Positions 63,182 to 64,000 of a stretch of DNA of 64,000 nucleotides are shown in pieces. This DNA comes from a candidate division KSB1 bacterium. GTDB taxonomy: Bacteria; Zhuqueibacterota; Zhuqueibacteria; Residuimicrobiales; Krinioviventaceae. How positions within the stretch are numbered: position 1 is the first letter of the stretch; the number at the start of each line of letters is the position of its first letter. The notes beneath the pieces are model-generated. The model was given only the letters and a program-made list of their open reading frames with translations, was not told the origin of the DNA and did not search any database. The position numbers and the translations under genes are program-made. The stretch covers positions 744,001-808,000 of the forward strand of contig JAXHMJ010000005.1 of the NCBI GenBank assembly GCA_034521575.1, given 5' to 3'.

Positions 63182-63778
63182 TTATTGTGCCGTCGTTTCC
63201 TGTTCCAGCGGAATAATTGGAAACCCCTGTCTTTTGGTATAGCGTTTTAAATTATCAAAGTCAAAAGTCAGAGAAATCAAAACCAGATTGGCTTTGGTCT
63301 GTTTTGACTTGTCATAAGGGAACAGGGAAACACCGATCCGGTATGTCTGCGTTGTACCCGGCTCCAGAGAATCATTTATTTTAATACGCGTTCCTCCAGT
63401 TTTCATGCTCTCGCGTAACTTTGCCGGGTCATTTTTTATTTCTTCTACAGAAAACGGAACCCTGAACAAACCGGCATCCAGATCTTTTCCGATCACCTTT
63501 TCGTTTTTTAAAGCCACCACAAATCCAGAGGCAGGATCAGTTGCATTAACAGATTCCAGTGTAACAGCCGGACCCGCATCGTTGGTCACTCTGAATTCAT
63601 AAATGGCGATCATTCCGTAACGGCCGGTTTCCTGATCGAGGACCGGGTTATTGAGAATCAGCTTTTCCTGAAAAGACAGTTCCGAAGTCGCCGCACGCTC
63701 CACTTTTTCAAGTTTGATTACAGTAAAGACCAGCAAACCCGCGACCAGGACCAGCAGAACAACCATTAATTTTTTCAT
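63182..63778 (-). CDS. Membrane-anchored or secreted protein of unknown function
   Basis: The 198-residue protein starts with a hydrophobic segment (residues 4-22, no lipobox), then a beta-rich domain with repeated Val and Ala strands (VTLESVNATDPASG, TGGTRIKINDSLEPG, YRIGVSLFPYD). I do not recognise the family; the fold looks like an immunoglobulin-type sandwich. GGAG lies 6 bases before the ATG. It leads a three-gene unit that ends with the TlpA-like gene. Confidence 0.7.
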   Translation of the reverse strand: MKKLMVVLLVLVAGLLVFTVIKLEKVERAATSELSFQEKLILNNPVLDQETGRYGMIAIYEFRVTNDAGPAVTLESVNATDPASGFVVALKNEKVIGKDLDAGLFRVPFSVEEIKNDPAKLRESMKTGGTRIKINDSLEPGTTQTYRIGVSLFPYDKSKQTKANLVLISLTFDFDNLKRYTKRQGFPIIPLEQETTAQ

Positions 63779-63965
63779 ACAAGACTCCTATGTTAATTTA
63801 CATTAAAATAATGTTTTAATGGCTTTTTAGCAAGGCAATTATAGACAGAAAACGACAATGATTTAGCTTGCACATTTATGTTGTATTTCATATACTTGTT
63901 TTCGGCTGCACTTTGAAATAAGAGATTAAACCGGATACAGTCCACTATTACGAAATCTATGAATT

Positions 63966-64000
63966 ATGAATTTTTATCTTGAACGCCTGCGCAATCGCTC
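63966..64000 (+). CDS. Possible start of a gene cut by the window edge
   Basis: An ATG at 63966 begins NFYLERLRNR and stays open to the end. No ribosome site is evident, and nothing more can be said. Confidence 0.25.
   Translation, partial: MNFYLERLRNR

Overview
The window reads as a chromosome segment of a Gram-negative, outer-membrane-bearing bacterium of the FCB superphylum, most likely a lineage such as Calditrichota, KSB1 or a neighbour. The evidence is the Kdo transferase WaaA, TonB-dependent uptake, a PorV-like outer-membrane protein, and several secreted proteins ending in FlgD-like Ig domains with the PNPFNP motif that is typical of these phyla. I could not compare the 16S gene with a database, so the phylum is an inference. 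TGA is used as an ordinary stop, and good Shine-Dalgarno sites match the anti-SD at the 16S 3' end.

Layout. 1-8.2 kb: envelope genes on the minus strand (TamB-like, uppS, a TPR lipoprotein, mtnA, waaA, a LytR_C protein, a small barrel, a PorV-like protein, tRNA-Thr, an AI-2E family exporter). 8.4-15.7 kb: a degenerate MinD-like protein, a MoxR/DUF58/NtrY-like kinase operon, rlmN with a LOG-like gene, and a stand-alone FlgD-Ig protein. 16-31 kb: OsmC, a tocopherol-cyclase-like protein, an M48 protease, a 5'-nucleotidase, an SLC12-type cotransporter, a B12-type radical SAM protein, a parvulin lipoprotein, the pantothenate genes panC-panB-panD, a membrane thioredoxin and a nitroreductase. 29-40 kb: a low-density accessory zone with a dispersed hairpin repeat, a pectinesterase remnant, an LRR remnant and a broken secreted lysyl-endopeptidase-like protein. 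39.9-44.4 kb: a cobalamin riboswitch followed by a BtuB-like receptor and a secreted beta-propeller protein, the clearest functional system here. 44.6-54.1 kb: a decayed sirtuin and deformylase, mutY, a fused SpmA/SpmB protein, a NYN nuclease, a methyltransferase/glycosyltransferase pair, a lytic-transglycosylase-like protein, a rhomboid protease and an amidase. 54.1-64 kb: a YhcC-like radical SAM gene, a complete rRNA operon (16S, tRNA-Ala, 23S, 5S) with tandem promoters, tyrS, smpB, and a TlpA-like thioredoxin cluster.

Data quality matters here. At least a dozen otherwise well-conserved genes (mtnA, waaA, the PorV-like gene, DUF58, the nucleotidase, mutY, the glycosyltransferase and others) are split by single-base indels, mostly +1. 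That looks more like consensus error in a draft or metagenome assembly than wholesale gene decay. The pectinesterase (large internal deletion), the LRR protein, the sirtuin and the deformylase look truly decayed.
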